From Ulva prolifera (Eukaryota; Chlorophyta; Ulvophyceae; Ulvales; Ulvaceae), in contig CM041197.1 of assembly GCA_023078555.1 (NCBI GenBank), forward strand, positions 12,063,257 through 12,127,256: a stretch of DNA of 64,000 bases, given 5' to 3'. Below the pieces are notes generated by a model that was not told the DNA's origin, made no database searches, and was given only the letters and a program-made list of their open reading frames with translations. The translations under genes were made by a program, and so were the position numbers. Of this stretch, positions 46,561 to 61,300 are shown piece by piece (position 1 is the first letter of the stretch; every line of letters starts with the position of its first letter).

Positions 46561-47500
46561 GCAGTGTACGTAAGTCCCGAGCACCATACATAAGTCCCGA
46601 GCAGTGTACGTAAGTCCCGAGCACCATACATAAGTCCCTAGCAGTGTACGTAAGTCCCGAGCACCATACATAAGTCCCGAGCAGTGTACGTAAGTCCCGA
46701 GCACCATACATAAGTCCCGAGCAGTGTACGTAAGTCCCGAGCACCATACATAAGTCCCGAGCAGTGTACGTAAGTCCCGAGCACCATACAAAAGTCCCGA
46801 GCAGTGTACGTAAGTCCCGAGCAGTGTACATAAGTCTTGAGCACCATACATAAGTCCCGAGCAGTGTACGTAAGTCCCGAGCACCATAAAAAAGTCCCGA
46901 GCAGTGTACGTAAGTCCCGAGCAGTGTACATAAGTCCCGAGCACCATACATAAGTCCCTAGCATTGTACGTAAGTCCCGAGCAGTGTGCGTAAGTCCCGA
47001 GCAGTGTACGTAAGTCCCGAGCACCATACATAAGTCCCTAGCAGTGTACGTAAGTCCCGAGCACCATACATAAGTCCCGAGCAGTGTACGTAAGTCCCGA
47101 GCACCATACAAAAGTCCCGAGCATTGTACGTAAGTCCCGAGCAGTGTACGTAAGTCCCGAGCAGTGTACGTAAGTCCCGAGCACCATACATAAGTCCCGA
47201 GCAGTGTACGTAAGTCCCGAGCACCATACATAAGTCCCTAGCAGTGTACGTAAGTCCCGAGCACCATACATAAGTCCCGAGCAGTGTACGTAAGTCCCGA
47301 GCACCATACATAAGTCCCGAGCAGTGTACGTAAGTCCCGAGCACCATACATAAGTCCCGAGCAGTGTACGTAAGTCCCGAGCACCATACAAAAGTCCCGA
47401 GCATTGTACGTAAGTCCCGAGCAGTGTACGTAAGTACCGAGCACCATACATAAGTCCCGAGCATTGTACGTAAGTCCCGAGCACCATACGTAAGTCCCGA

Positions 47501-48540
47501 GCAGTGTACGTAAGTCCCGAGCACCATACATAAGTCCCGAGCACCATACATAAGTCCCGAGCAGTGTACGTAAGTCCCGAGCACCATACAAAAGTCCCGA
47601 GCATTGTACGTAAGTCCCGAGCAGTGTACGTAAGTACCGAGCACCATACATAAGTCCCGAGCATTGTACGTAAGTCCCGAGCACCATACGTAAGTCCCGA
47701 GCAGTGTACGTAAGTCCCGAGCAGTGTACGTAAGTCCCGAGCACCATACATAAGTCCCGATCAGTGTACGTAAGTCCCGAGCAGTGTACGTAAGTCCCGA
47801 GCACCATACATAAGTCCCTAGCAGTGTACGTAAGTCCCGAGCACCATACATAAGTCCCGATCAGTGTACGTAAGTCCCGAGCAGTGTACATAAGTCCCGA
47901 GCACCATACATAAGTCCCTAGCATTGTACGTAAGTCCCGAGCAGTGTACGTAAGTCCCGAGCAGTGTACGTAAGTCCCGAGCACCATACATAAGTCCCGA
48001 GCAGTGTACGTAAGTCCCGAGCACCATACATAAGTCCCTAGCAGTGTACGTAAGTCCCGAGCACCATACATAAGTCCCGAGCAGTGTACGTAAGTCCCGA
48101 GCACCATACATAAGTCCCGAGCATTGTACGTAAGTCCCGAGCAGTGTACGTAAGTCCCGAGCAGTGTACGTAAGTCCCGAGAAGTGTACGTAAGTCCCGA
48201 GCACCATACATAAGTCCCTAGCAGTGTACATAAGTCCCGAGCAGTGTACGTAAGTCCCGAGCACCATACATAAGTCCCGAGCAGTGTACGTAAGTCCCGA
48301 GCAGTGTACGTAAGTCCCGAGCACCATACATAAGTCACGAGCATCGTACGTAAGTCCCGAGCAGTGTGCGTAAGTCCCGAGCAGTGTACGTAAGTCCCGA
48401 GCACCATACATAAGTCCCTAGCAGTGTACGTAAGTCCCGAGCACCATACATAAGTCCCGAGCAGTGTACGTAAGTCCCGAGCACCATACAAAAGTCCCGA
48501 GCATTGTACGTAAGTCCCGAGCAGTGTACGTAAGTCCCGA
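47501..48540 (+). repeat. Duplicated B-array block, second member (copy 3)
   Basis: Partner of 45521-46560. It diverges on the left before 47501 and on the right after 48540. Confidence 0.75.
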
Positions 48541-49391
48541 GCACCATACAAAAGTCCCGAGCAGTGTACGTAAGTCCCGAGCAGTGTACATAAGTCTTGA
48601 GCACCATACATAAGTCCCGAGCAGTGTACGTAAGTCCCGAGCACCATAAATAAGTCCCGAGCAGTGTACGTAAGTCCCGAGCAGTGTACATAAGTCCCGA
48701 GCACCATACATAAGTCCCTAGCATTGTACGTAAGTCCCGAGCAGTGTGCGTAAGTCCCGAGCAGTGTACGTAAGTCCCGAGCACCATACATAAGTCCCTA
48801 GCAGTGTACGTAAGTCCCGAGCACCATACATAAGTCCCGAGCAGTGTACGTAAGTCCCGAGCACCATACAAAAGTCCCGAGCATTGTACGTAAGTCCCGA
48901 GCAGTGTACGTAAGTCCCGAGCAGTGTACGTAAGTCCCGAGCACCATACATAAGTCCCGAGCAGTGTACGTAAGTCCCGAGCACCATACATAAGTCCCTA
49001 GCAGTGTACGTAAGTCCCGAGCACCATACATAAGTCCCGAGCAGTGTACGTAAGTCCCGAGCACCATACATAAGTCCCGAGCAGTGTACGTAAGTCCCGA
49101 GCACCATACAAAAGTCCCGAGCATTGTACGTAAGTCCCGAGCAGTGTACGTAAGTACCGAGCACCATACATAAGTCCCGAGCATTGTACGTAAGTCCCGA
49201 GCACCATACGTAAGTCCCGAGCAGTGTACGTAAGTCCCGAGCAGTGTACGTAAGTCCCGAGCACCATACATAAGTCCCGAGCAGTGTACGTAAGTCCCGA
49301 GCACCATACAAAAGTCCCGAGCATTGTACGTAAGTCCCGAGCAGTGTACGTAAGTCCCGAGCAGTGTACGTAAGTACCGAGCACCATACAT

Positions 49392-52300
49392 AAGTCCGAG
49401 CAGTGTACGTAAGTCCCGAGCACCATACATAAGTCCCTAGCAGTGTACGTAAGTCCCGAGCACCATACATAAGTCCCGAGCAGTGTACGTAAGTCCCGAG
49501 CACCATACATAAGTCCCGAGCAGTGTACGTAAGTCCCGAGCACCATACAAAAGTCCCGAGCATTGTACGTAAGTCCCGAGCAGTGTACGTAAGTACCGAG
49601 CACCATACATAAGTCCCGAGCATTGTACGTAAGTCCCGAGCACCATACGTAAGTCCCGAGCAGTGTACGTAAGTCCCGAGCAGTGTACGTAAGTCCGCGA
49701 GCACCATACATAAGTCCCGATCAAGTGGTAAACGTAAGTCCCGAGTCAGTGTACATAATTCCCCGACACCATACATAAGTCCCTAGCATTGTACGTAAGT
49801 ACCGGCAGTGTACGTAGTCCGAGCAGTGTCCGTAAGTCACGAGACCATACATAAGTCCCGAGCAGTGTACGTAAGTCCCGAGCACCATACAAAAGTCCCG
49901 AGCATTGTACGTAAGTCCCGAGCAGTGTACGTAAGTCCCGAGCAGTGTACGTAAGTCCCGAGCACCATACTAAGTCCCGAGCAGTGTACGTAAGTCCCGA
50001 GCACCATACATAAGTCCCTAGCAGTGTCGTAAGGTCCCGAGCACCATACATAAGTCCCGAGCAGTGTACGTAAGTTCCCGAGCACCATACATAAGTCCCG
50101 AGCAGTGTAGTAAGTCCCGAGCAGTGTACGTAAGTCCCGAGCACATACTAAGTCCCGCAGTGTACATAAGTACCGAGCAGTGTACATAAGTCCCGAGCAC
50201 CCTCATAAGTCCCGAGCAGTGTTCGTAAGTCCCGGCATTGTACGTAAGTCCCGAGCAGTGTACGTAAGTCCCGATCAGTGTCCGTAGTCCCGAGCACCAT
50301 ACATAAGTCCCGAGCAGTGTACGTAAGTCCCGAGCACCATACATAAGTCCCTAGCAGTGTACGTAAGTCCCGAGGCACCATACATAAGTCCCGAGCAGTG
50401 TACGTAAAGTCCCGAGCACACCATACATAAGTCCCGAGCAGTGTACGTAAGTCCCGAGGCAGTGTACGTAAGTCCCGAGCACCATACATAAGTCCCGAGC
50501 AGTGTACGTAAGTCCCGAGCACCATACAAAAGTCCCGAGCATTGTACGTAAGTCCCGAGCAGTGTACGTAAGTCCCGAGCAGTGTACGTAAGTCCCGAGC
50601 ACCATACATAAGTCCCGAGCAGTGTACGTAAGTCCCGAGCACCATACATAAGTCCCTAGCAGTGTACGTAAGTCCCGAGCACCATACATAAGTCCCGAGC
50701 AGTGTACGTAAGTCCCGAGCACCATACATAAGTCCCGAGCAGTGTACGTAAGTCCCGAGCAGTGTACGTAAGTCCCGAGCACCATACATAAGTCCCGAGC
50801 AGTGTACGTAAGTCCCGAGCAGTGTACATAAGTCCCGAGCACCATACATAAGTCCCTAGCATTGTACGTAAGTCCCGAGCAGTGCACGTAAGTCCCGAGC
50901 AGTGTACGTAAGTCCCGAGCACCATACATAAGTCCCGAGCAGTGTACGTAAGTCCCGAGCACCATAGTAAGTCCCGAGCAGTGTACGTAAGTCCCGAGCA
51001 CCATACATAAGTCCCGAGCAGTGTACGTAAGTCCCGAGCAGTGTACGTAAGTCCGAGCACCATACATATCCCGAGCAGTGTACGTAAGTCCCAGCACCAT
51101 ACATAAGTCCCGAGCAGTGTACTAAGTCCCGAGCACCATACATAAGTCCCTAGCAGTGTACGTAAGTCCCGAGCACCATACATAAGTCCCAAGCAGTGTA
51201 CGTAAGTCCCGAGCACCATACATAATCCCGAGCAGTGTACGTAAGTCCCGAGCAGTGTACGTAAGTCCCGAGCACCATACATAAGTCCCGAGCATGTACG
51301 TAAGTCCCGAGCAGTGTACATAAGTCCCAGCACCATACATAAGTCCCTAGCATTGTAACGTAAGTCCCGAGCAGTGCACGTAAGTCCCGAGCAGTGTACG
51401 TAAGTCCCGCACCATACATAAGTCCCGAGCATGTACGTAAGTCCCGAGCACCATAGATAAGTCCCGAGCAGTGTACGTAAGTCCCGAGCACCATACATAA
51501 GTTCCGAGCAGTGTACGTAAGTCCCGAGCAGTGTACGTAAGTCCCGAGCACCATACATAAGTCCCGAGCAGTGTACGTAAGTCCGAGCACCATACATAAG
51601 TCCCGAGCAGTGTACGTAAGTCCCGAGCAGTGTACGTAAGTCCCGAGCACCATACATAAGTCCCGAGCAGTGTACGTAAGTCCCGAGCAGTTGTACATAA
51701 GTCCCGAGCACCATACATAAGTCCCTAGCATTGTACGTAAGTCCAGAGCAGTGTACATAAGTCCGAGCGTGTACGTAAGTCCCGAGCACATACAAAAGTC
51801 CCGAGCATTGTACGTAAGTCCCGAGCCGTGTACGTAAGTCCCGAGCAGTGTACATAAGTCCCCGCGGCACCATACATAAGTCCCGAGCAGTGTACGTAGT
51901 CCCGAGCAGTGTACATAGTCTTGAGCACCATACATAAGTCCCGAGCAGTGTACGTAAGTCCCGAGCACCATACATAAGTCCCGAGCAGTGTACGTAAGTC
52001 CCGAGCAGTGTACATAAGTCCCGAGCAGGTACGTAAGTCCCGAGCACCATACATAAGTCCCTAGCATTGTACGTAAGTCCCGAGCACCATACATAAGTCG
52101 CTAGCATGTACGTAAGTTCCCGAGCAGTGTACGTAAGTCCCGAGCACCATACATAAGTCCCTAGTAGTGTACGTAGTCCCGAGCAGTGTACATAAGTCCC
52201 GAGCAGTGTACGTAAGTCCCGAGCAGTGTACATAAGTCTTGAGCACCATACATAGTCCCGATCAGTGACGTAAGTCCCGAGCACCATACATAAGTCCCTA

Positions 52301-55300
52301 GCATTGTACGTAAGTCCCGACGCAGTGTACGTAGTCCCGAGCAGTGTACGTAAGTCTCGAGCAACCATACATAAGTCCCGAGCATTGTACGTAAGTCCCG
52401 AGCAGTGTACGTAAGTACCGAGCACCATACATAAGTCCCGAGCATTGTACGTAAGTCCCGAGCACCATACGTAAGTTCCCGAGCAGTGTACGTAAGTCCC
52501 GAGCAGTGTACGTAAGTCCCGAGCACCATACATAAGTCCCGAGCAGTCTACGTAAGTCCCGAAGCACCATACATAAGTCCCTAGCAGTGTACGTAAGTCC
52601 CGAGCACCATACATAAGTCCCGAGCAGTGTACGTAAGTCCCGAGCACCATACATAAGTCCGAGCAGTGTACGTAAGTCCCGGCACCATACAAAGTCCCGA
52701 GCAGTGTACGTAAGTCCCGAGCAGTGTACATAAGTCTTGAGCACCATACATAAGTCCCGAGCAGTGTACGTAAGTCCCGAGCACCATAAATAAGTCCCGA
52801 GCAGTGTACGTAAGTCCCGAGCAGTGTACATAAGTCCCGAGCACCATACATATCCCTAGCATTGTACGTAAGTCCCGAGCAGTGTGCGTAAGGTCCCGAG
52901 CAGTGTAACGTAAGTCCCGAGCACCATACACTAAGTCCCTAGCAGTGTACGTAAGTCCGAGCCCATACAAAGTCCCGAGCATGTACGTAAGTCCTCAGCA
53001 CCATACAAAGTCCCGACATTGACGTAAGTTCCCAGCAGTGTACGTAAGTCCCGAGCAGTGTACGTAAGTCCCCCGAGCACCATACATAAGTCCCGAGCAT
53101 GTACGTAAGTCCCGAGCACCATACATAAGTCCCTAGCAGTGTAACGTAAGTCCGAGCAACCATACATAGTCCGAGCAGTGTACGTAGGTCCCGAGCACCA
53201 TACATAAGTCCCTAGCAGTGTACGTAAGTCCCGAGCACCATACAAAGTCCCGAGCATTGTACGTCGTCCCGAGTGTGACGTAAGTACCGAGCACCATACA
53301 TAAGTTCCCGAGATTGTACTAAGTCCCAGCACCATACGTAAGTCCCGAGCAGTTTACGTAAGTCCCGACAGTGTACGTAAGTCCCGAGCACCATACATAG
53401 TCCCGATCAGTGTCGTAAGTCCCGAGCAGTGTACATAAGTCCCAGCACCATACATAAGTCCCTAGCAGTGTACGTAAGTCCCCGAGCACTACTAATCCCG
53501 ATGCAGTGTACGTAAGTCCCGAGCACCATCATAAGTCCCGAGCAGTGTACGTAATCCCTACATTGGACGTAGTCCAGAGCAGTGTACATAAGTCCCGAGC
53601 ATGTACGTAGTCCCGAGCACCATACAAAGTCCCGAGCAGTGTACGTAAGTCCCGAGCGTGTACATAAGTCTTGAGCACCATACATAAGTCCCGAGTCAGT
53701 GTACGTAATCCCGAGCAGTGTACATAAGTCTTGAGCACCATACAAAGTCCCGCGCAGTGTACGTAATCCCGAGCACCATACATAAGTCCCGAGCATGTAC
53801 TAAGTCCCGAGCAGTGTACATAGTCCCGAGCAGTGTAGTAAGTCCCGAGCACCATACATAAGTCCCTAGCATTGTACGTAAGTCCCGAGCAACCATACAT
53901 AAGTCGCTAGCAGTGTACGTAAGTCCCGAGCAGTGTACGTAAGTCCCGAGCACCATACATAAGTCCCTAGCAGTGTACGTAAGCCCGAGCAGACATAAGT
54001 CCCGAGCAGTGTACGTAAGTCCCGAGCAGTGTACATAAGTCTTGAGCACCATACATAAGTCCCGAGCAGTTGTACGTAAGTCCGATCACCATACATAAGT
54101 CCCTAGCATTGTACGTAAGTCCGAGAGTGTACGTAAGTCCCGAGCAGTGTACGTAAGTCCCGACACCATACATAAGTCCCGAGCATTGTACGTAAGTCCC
54201 GAGCAGTGTACGTAAGTACCGAGCACCATACCTAATCCCTAGCATTGTACGAAGTCCCGAGCACCATACTAAGTCCCCGAGCAGTGTACGTAAGTCCCGA
54301 GCAGTGTACGTAAGTCCCGCGACCATACATAATCCCGATCAGTGTACGTAAGCCCGAGCAGTGTACATCAGTCCCGAGCACCATACTAGTCCCCTAGCAT
54401 TGTACGTAAGTCCCGAGCAGTTACGTAAGTCCCGAGCATGTACGTAAGTCCCGATCACCATACATAATCCCCGATCAGTGTCGTAAGTCCCGAGCACCAT
54501 ACAAAAGTCCCGANNNNNNNNNNNNNNNNNNNNNNNNNNNNNNNNNNNNNNNNNNNNNNNNNNNNNNNNNNNNNNNNNNNNNNNNNNNNNNNNNNNNNNN
54601 NNNNNNNNNNNNNNNNNNNNNNNNNNNNNNNNNNNNNNNNNNNNNNNNNNNNNNNNNNNNNNNNNNNNNNNNNNNNNNNNNNNNNNNNNNNNNNNNNNNN
54701 NNNNNNNNNNNNNNNNNNNNNNNNNNNNNNNNNNNNNNNNNNNNNNNNNNNNNNNNNNNNNNNNNNNNNNNNNNNNNNNNNNNNNNNNNNNNNNNNNNNN
54801 NNNNNNNNNNNNNNNNNNNNNNNNNNNNNNNNTAAGTCCCTAGCAGTGTACGTAAGTCCCGAGCACCATACATAAGTCCCCAGCAGTGTACGTAAGTCCG
54901 AGCACCATACATAAGTCCCGAGAAGTGTACGTAAGTCCGAGCAGTGTACGTAAGTCCCGAGAACCATACATAAGTCCCGACCAGTGTACGTAAGTCCCGA
55001 GCAGTGTACATAAGTCCGAGCCACCATACAAAGTCCCTAGCATTGTACGTAAGTCCCGAGCAGTGCACGTAAGTCCCGAGCAGTGTACGTAAGTCCCGAG
55101 CACCATACATAAGTCCCGAGCAGTGTACGTAAGTCCCGAGCACCATAGATAAGTCCCGAGCAGTGTACGTAAGTCCCGAGCACCATACATAAGTCCCGAG
55201 CAGTGTACGTAAGTCCGAGCGTGTACGTAAGTCCCGAGCACCATACATAAGTCCCGAGCAGTGTACGTAAGGCCCGAGCACCATACATGTCCCGAGCAGT

Positions 55301-58300
55301 GTACGTAAGCCCGAGCACCATACATAGTCCCTAGCAGTGTACGTAAGTCCCGAGCACCATACATAAGTCCAGCATTGTAGTAAGTCCCGAGCACCATACA
55401 TAAGTCCCGAGCAGTGTACGTAAGTCCGAGCAGTGTACGTAAGTCCGAGCACCATACATAAGTCCCGAGCATTGTACGTAAGTCCCGAGCAGTGTACATA
55501 AGTCCCGAGCACCATAAATAAGTCCCCTAGCATTGTACGTAAGTCCCGAGCAGTGCACGTAAGTCCCGAGCAGTTACGTAAGTCCCGAGCACCATACATA
55601 AGTCCCGAGCAGTGTACGTAAGTCCCGAGCACCATAGATAAGTCCCGAGCAGTGTACGTAAGTCCCGAGCCACCATACATAAGCCCGAGCAGTGACGTAA
55701 GTCCCGAGCAGTGTACGTAGTCCCGAGCACCATACATAAGTCCCGAGCAGTGTACGTAAGTCCCGAGCACCATACATAGTCCCGAGCAGTGTACGTAAGT
55801 CCCGAGCAGTGTACGTAGCCCGAGCACCATACATAAGTCCCGAGAAAAACAGTGTACGTAGTCCCGAGCAGTGTTACATAAGTCCCGAGCACCATAAATA
55901 AGTCCCTAGCATTGTACGTAAGTCCAGAGCAGTGTACATAAGTCCCGAGCGTGTACGTAAGTCCGAGCACCATACAAAGTCCCGAGCATTGTACGTAAGT
56001 CCCGAGCAGTGTACGTAAGTCCGAGCAGTGTACATAAGTCCCGAGCACCATAATAAGTCCCGAGCAGTGTACGTAATCCCGAGCAGTGTACATAAGTCTT
56101 GAGCACATAACATAAGTCCCGATCAGTGGTACGTAAGTCCCGAGCACCATACATAAGTCCCGAGCAGTGTACGTAAGTCCCGGCAGTGTACATAGTCCCG
56201 AGCAGTGTACGTAAGTCCCGAGCACCATACATAAGTCCCTAGCATTGTTAAGTCCCGAGCACCATACATAAGTCGCTAGCATGTACGTAAGTTCCCGAGC
56301 CAGTGTACGTAAGTCCGAGCACCATACATAAGTCCCTAGTAGTGTACGTAAGTCCCGAGCAGTGTACATAAGTCCCGAGCAGTGTACGTAAGTCCCGAGC
56401 AGTGTACATAAGTCTTGAGCACCATACATAAGTCCCGAGCAGTGTACGTAAGTCCCGAGCACCATACATAAGTCCCTAGCATTGTACGTAAGTCCCGAGC
56501 AGTGTACGTAAGTCCCGAGGCAGTGTACGTAAGTCCCGAGCACCATACATAAGTCCGAGCATTGTACGTAAGTCCCGAGCAGTGTACGTAAGTACCGAGC
56601 ACCATACATAAGTCCCGAGCATTGTACGTAAGTCCCGGCACCATACGTAAGTCCCGAGCAGTGTACGTAAGTCCCGAGCAGTGTACGTAAGTCCCGAGCA
56701 CCATACATAAGTCCCGAGCAGTCTACGTAAGTCCCGAGCACCATACATAAGTCCCCTAGCAGTGTACGTAAGTCCCCGAGCACCATACATAAGTCCCGAG
56801 CAGTGTACGTAAGTCCCGAGCACCATACATAAGTCCCGAGCAGTGTACGTAAGTCCCGAGCACCATACAAAAGTCCCGAGCAGTGTACGTAAGTCCCGAG
56901 CAGTGTAGCATAAGTCTTGAGCACCATACATAAGTCCCGAGCAGTGTACGTAAGTCCCGAGCACCATAAATAAGTCCCGAGCAGTGTACGTAAGTCCCGA
57001 GCAGTGTACATAAGTCCCGAGCACCATACATAAGTCCCTAGCATTGTACGTAAGTCCCGAGCAGTGTGCGTAAGTCCCGAGCAGTGTACGTAAGTCCCGA
57101 GCACCATACAATAAGTCCCTAGCAGTGTACGTAAGTCCCGAGCACCATACATAAGTCCCGAGCAGTGTACGTAAGTCCCGAGCACCATACAAAAGTCCCG
57201 AGCATTGTACGTAAGTCCCGAGCAGTGTACGTAAGTCCCGAGCAGTGTACGTAAGTCCCGAGCACCATACATAAGTCCCGAGCAGTGTACGTAAGTCCCC
57301 GAGCACCATACATAAGTCCCTAGCAGTGTACGTAAGTCCCGAGCACCATACATAAGTCCCGAGCAGTGTACGTAAGTCCCGAGCACCATACATAAGTCCC
57401 CGAGCAGTGTACGTAAGTCCCGAGCACCATACAAAAGTCCCGAGCATTGTACGTAAGTCCCGAGCAGTGTACGTAAGTACCGAGCACCATACATAAGTCC
57501 CGAGCATTGTACGTAAGTCCCGAGCACCTACGTAAGTCCCGAGCAGTTTACGTAAGTCCCGAGCAGTGTACGTAAGTCCCGAGCACCATACATAAGTCCC
57601 GATCAGTGTACGTAAGTCCCGAGCAGTGTACATAAGTCCCGAGCACCATACATAAGTCCCTAGCAGTGTACGTAAGTCCCGAGCACCATACATAAGAGTC
57701 CCGAGCAGTGTACGTAAGTCCCGAAGCACCATACATAAGTCCCGAGCAGTGTACGTAAGTCCCTAGCATTGTACGTAAGTCCAGAGCAGTGTACATAAGT
57801 CCCGAGCAGTGTACGTAAGTCCCGAGCACCATACAAAAGTCCCGAGCAGTGTACGTAAGTCCCGAGCAGTGTACATAAGTCTTGAGCACCATACATAAGT
57901 CCCCGAGCAGTGTACGTAAGTCCCGAGCAGTGTACATAAGTCTTGAGCACCATACATAAGTCCCGAGCAGTGTACGTACGTCCCGAGCACCATACATAAG
58001 TCCCGAGCAGTGTACGTAAGTCCCGAGCAGTGCCATAAAGGTCCCGAGCAGTGTACGTAAGTCCCGAGCACCATCATAAGTCCCTAGCATTGTACGTAAG
58101 TCCCGAGCACCATACATAAGTCGCTAGCAGTGTACGTAAGTCCCGAGCAGTGTACGTAAGTCCCGAGCACCATACATAAGTCCCTAGCAGTGTACGTAAG
58201 TCCCGAGCAGTGTACATAAGTCCCGAGCAGTGTACGTAAGTCCGAGCAGTGTACATAAGTCTTGAGCACCATACATAAGTCCCGAGCAGTGTACGTAAGT

Positions 58301-58330
58301 CCCGAGCACCATACATAAGTCCCTAGCATG
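49392..58330. other. Error-rich, probably unpolished zone of the B array
   Basis: From the TAAGTCCGAG at about 49394, units increasingly lose or gain single bases (GTAGTCC, CCGAGCATGTAC, TAATCCC, CCCGAGGCAG, an inserted A run near 55847), most densely from about 49,690 to 57,700. Elsewhere in about 45 kb of array such indels are almost absent. They are scattered over all unit positions and surround the N gap, which fits raw long-read consensus better than biology. Confidence 0.85.
54514..54832. other. Assembly gap, 319 N
   Basis: A run of 319 undetermined bases inside the B array of copy 3. The odd length suggests an estimated gap size rather than a fixed placeholder. Frames reported across it are meaningless. 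Confidence 0.99.
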
Positions 58331-61300
58331 TACGTAAGTCCCTAGCATTGTACGTAAGTCCCGAGCAGTGTACGTAAGTCCCGAGCACCATACATAAGTC
58401 CCGAGCATTGTACGTAAGTCCCGAGCAGTGTACGTAAGTACCGAGCACCATACATAAGTCCCGAGCATTGTACGTAAGTCCCGAGCACCATACGTAAGTC
58501 CCGAGCAGTGTACGTAAGTCCCGAGCAGTGTACGTAAGTCCCGAGCACCATACATAAGTCCCGATCAGTGTACGTAAGTCCCGAGCAGTGTACATAAGTC
58601 CCGAGCACCATACATAGTCCCTAGCATTGTACGTAAGTCCCGAGCAGTGTACGTAAGTCCCGAGCAGTGTACGTAAGTCCCGAGCACCATACATAAGTCC
58701 CGAGCAGTGTACGTAAGTCCCGAGCACCATACAAAAGTCCCGAGCATTGTACGTAAGTCCCGAGCAGTGTACGTAAGTACCGAGCACCATACATAAGTCC
58801 CGAGCATTGTACGTAAGTCGCGAGCACCATACGTAAGTCCCGAGCAGTGTACGTAAGTCCCGAGCAGTGTACGTAGTCCCGAGCACCATACATAAGTCCC
58901 GATCAGTGTACGTAAGTCCCGAGCAGTGTACATAAGTCCCGAGCACCATACATAAGTCCCTAGCATTGTACGTAAGTCCCGAGCAGTGTGCGTAAGTCCC
59001 GAGCAGTGTACGTAAGTCCCGAGCACCATACATAAGTCCCAGCAGTGTACGTAAGTCCCGAGCACCATACATAAGTACCGAGCAGTGTACGTAAGTCCCG
59101 AGCACCATACAAAAGTCCCGAGCATTGTACGTAAGTCCCGAGCAGTGTACGTAAGTCCCGAGCAGTGTACGTAAGTCCCGAGCACCATACATAAGTCCCG
59201 AGCAGTGTACGTAAGTCCCGAGCACCATACATAAGTCCCTAGCAGTGTACGTAAGTCCCGAGCACCATACATAAGTCCCGAGCAGTGTACGTAAGTCCCG
59301 AGCACCATACATAAGTCCCGAGCATTGTACGTAAGTCCCGAGCAGTGTACGTAAGTACCGAGCACCATACATAAGTCCCGAGCATTGTACGTAAGTCCCG
59401 AGCACCATACGTAAGTCCCGAGCAGTGTACGTAAGTCCCGAGCAGTGTACGTAAGTCCCGAGCACCATACATAAGTCCCGATCAGTGTACGTAAGTCCCG
59501 AGCAGTGTACACAAGTCCCGAGCACCATACATAAGTCCCGATCAGTGTACGTAAGTCCCGAGCACCATACAAAAGTCCAGAGCATTGTACGTAAGTCCCG
59601 AGCAGTGTACGTAAGTCCCGAGCAGTGTACGTAAGTCCCGAGCACCATACATAAGTCCCGAGCAGTGTACGTAAGTCCCGAGCACCATACATAAGTCCCG
59701 AGCAGTGTACGTAAGTCCCGAGCAGTGTACATAAGTCTTGAGCACCATACATAAGTCCCGAGCAGTGTACGTAAGTCCCGAGCACCATACAAAAGTCCCG
59801 AGCATTGTACGTAAGTCCCGAGCAGTGTACGTAAGTACCGAGCACCATACATAAGTCCCGAGCATTGTACGTAAGTCCCGAGCAGTGTACGTAAGTACCG
59901 AGCACCATACATAAGTCCCGAGCATTGTACGTAAGTCCCGAGCAGTGTACGTAAGTACCGAGCACCATACATAAGTCCCGAGCATTGTACGTAAGTCGCG
60001 AGCACCATACGTAAGTCCCGAGCAGTGTACGTAAGTCCCGAGCAGTGTACGTAAGTCCCGAGCACCATACATAAGTCCCGATCAGTGTACGTAAGTCCCG
60101 AGCAGTGTACATAAGTCCCGAGCACCATACATAAGTCCCTAGCATTGTACGTAAGTCCCGAGCAGTGTGCGTAAGTCCCGAGCAGTGTACGTAAGTCCCG
60201 AGCACCATACATAAGTCCCCAGCAGTGTACGTAAGTCCCGAGCACCATACATAAGTACCGAGCAGTGTACGTAAGTCCCGAGCACCATACAAAAGTCCCG
60301 AGCATTGTACGTAAGTCCCGAGCAGTGTACGTAAGTCCCGAGCAGTGTACGTAAGTCCCGAGCACCATACATAAGTCCCGAGCAGTGTACGTAAGTCCCG
60401 AGCACCATACATAAGTCCCTAGCAGTGTACGTAAGTCCCGAGCACCATACATAAGTCCCGAGCAGTGTACGTAAGTCCCGAGCACCATACATAAGTCCCG
60501 AGCATTGTACGTAAGTCCCGAGCAGTGTACGTAAGTACCGAGCACCATACATAAGTCCCGAGCATTGTACGTAAGTCCCGAGCACCATACGTAAGTCCCG
60601 AGCAGTGTACGTAAGTCCCGAGCAGTGTACGTAAGTCCCGAGCACCATACATAAGTCCCGATCAGTGTACGTAAGTCCCGAGCAGTGTACACAAGTCCCG
60701 AGCACCATACATAAGTCCCGATCAGTGTACGTAAGTCCCGAGCACCATACATAAGTCCCGAGCAGTGTACGTAAGTCCCGAGCACCATACATAAGTCCCT
60801 AGCAGTGTACGTAAGTCCCGAGCACCATACAAAAGTCCCGAGCATTGTACGTAAGTCCCGAGCAGTGTACGTAAGTCCCGAGCAGTGTACGTAAGTCCCG
60901 AGCACCATACATAAGTCCCGAGCAGTGTACGTAAGTCCCGAGCACCATACATAAGTCCCTAGCAGTGTACGTAAGTCCCGAGCACCATACATAAGTCCCT
61001 AGCAGTGTACGTAAGTCCCGAGCACCATACATAAGTCCCGAGCAGTGTACGTAAGTCCCGAGCACCATACATAAGTCCCGAGCATTGTACGTAAGTCCCG
61101 AGCAGTGTACGTAAGTACCGAGCACCATACATAAGTCCCGAGCATTGTACGTAAGTCCCGAGCACCATACGTAAGTCCCGAGCAGTGTACGTAAGTCCCG
61201 AGCAGTGTACGTAAGTCCCGAGCACCATACATAAGTCCCGATCAGTGTACGTAAGTCCCGAGCAGTGTACACAAGTCCCGAGCACCATACATAAGTCCCG

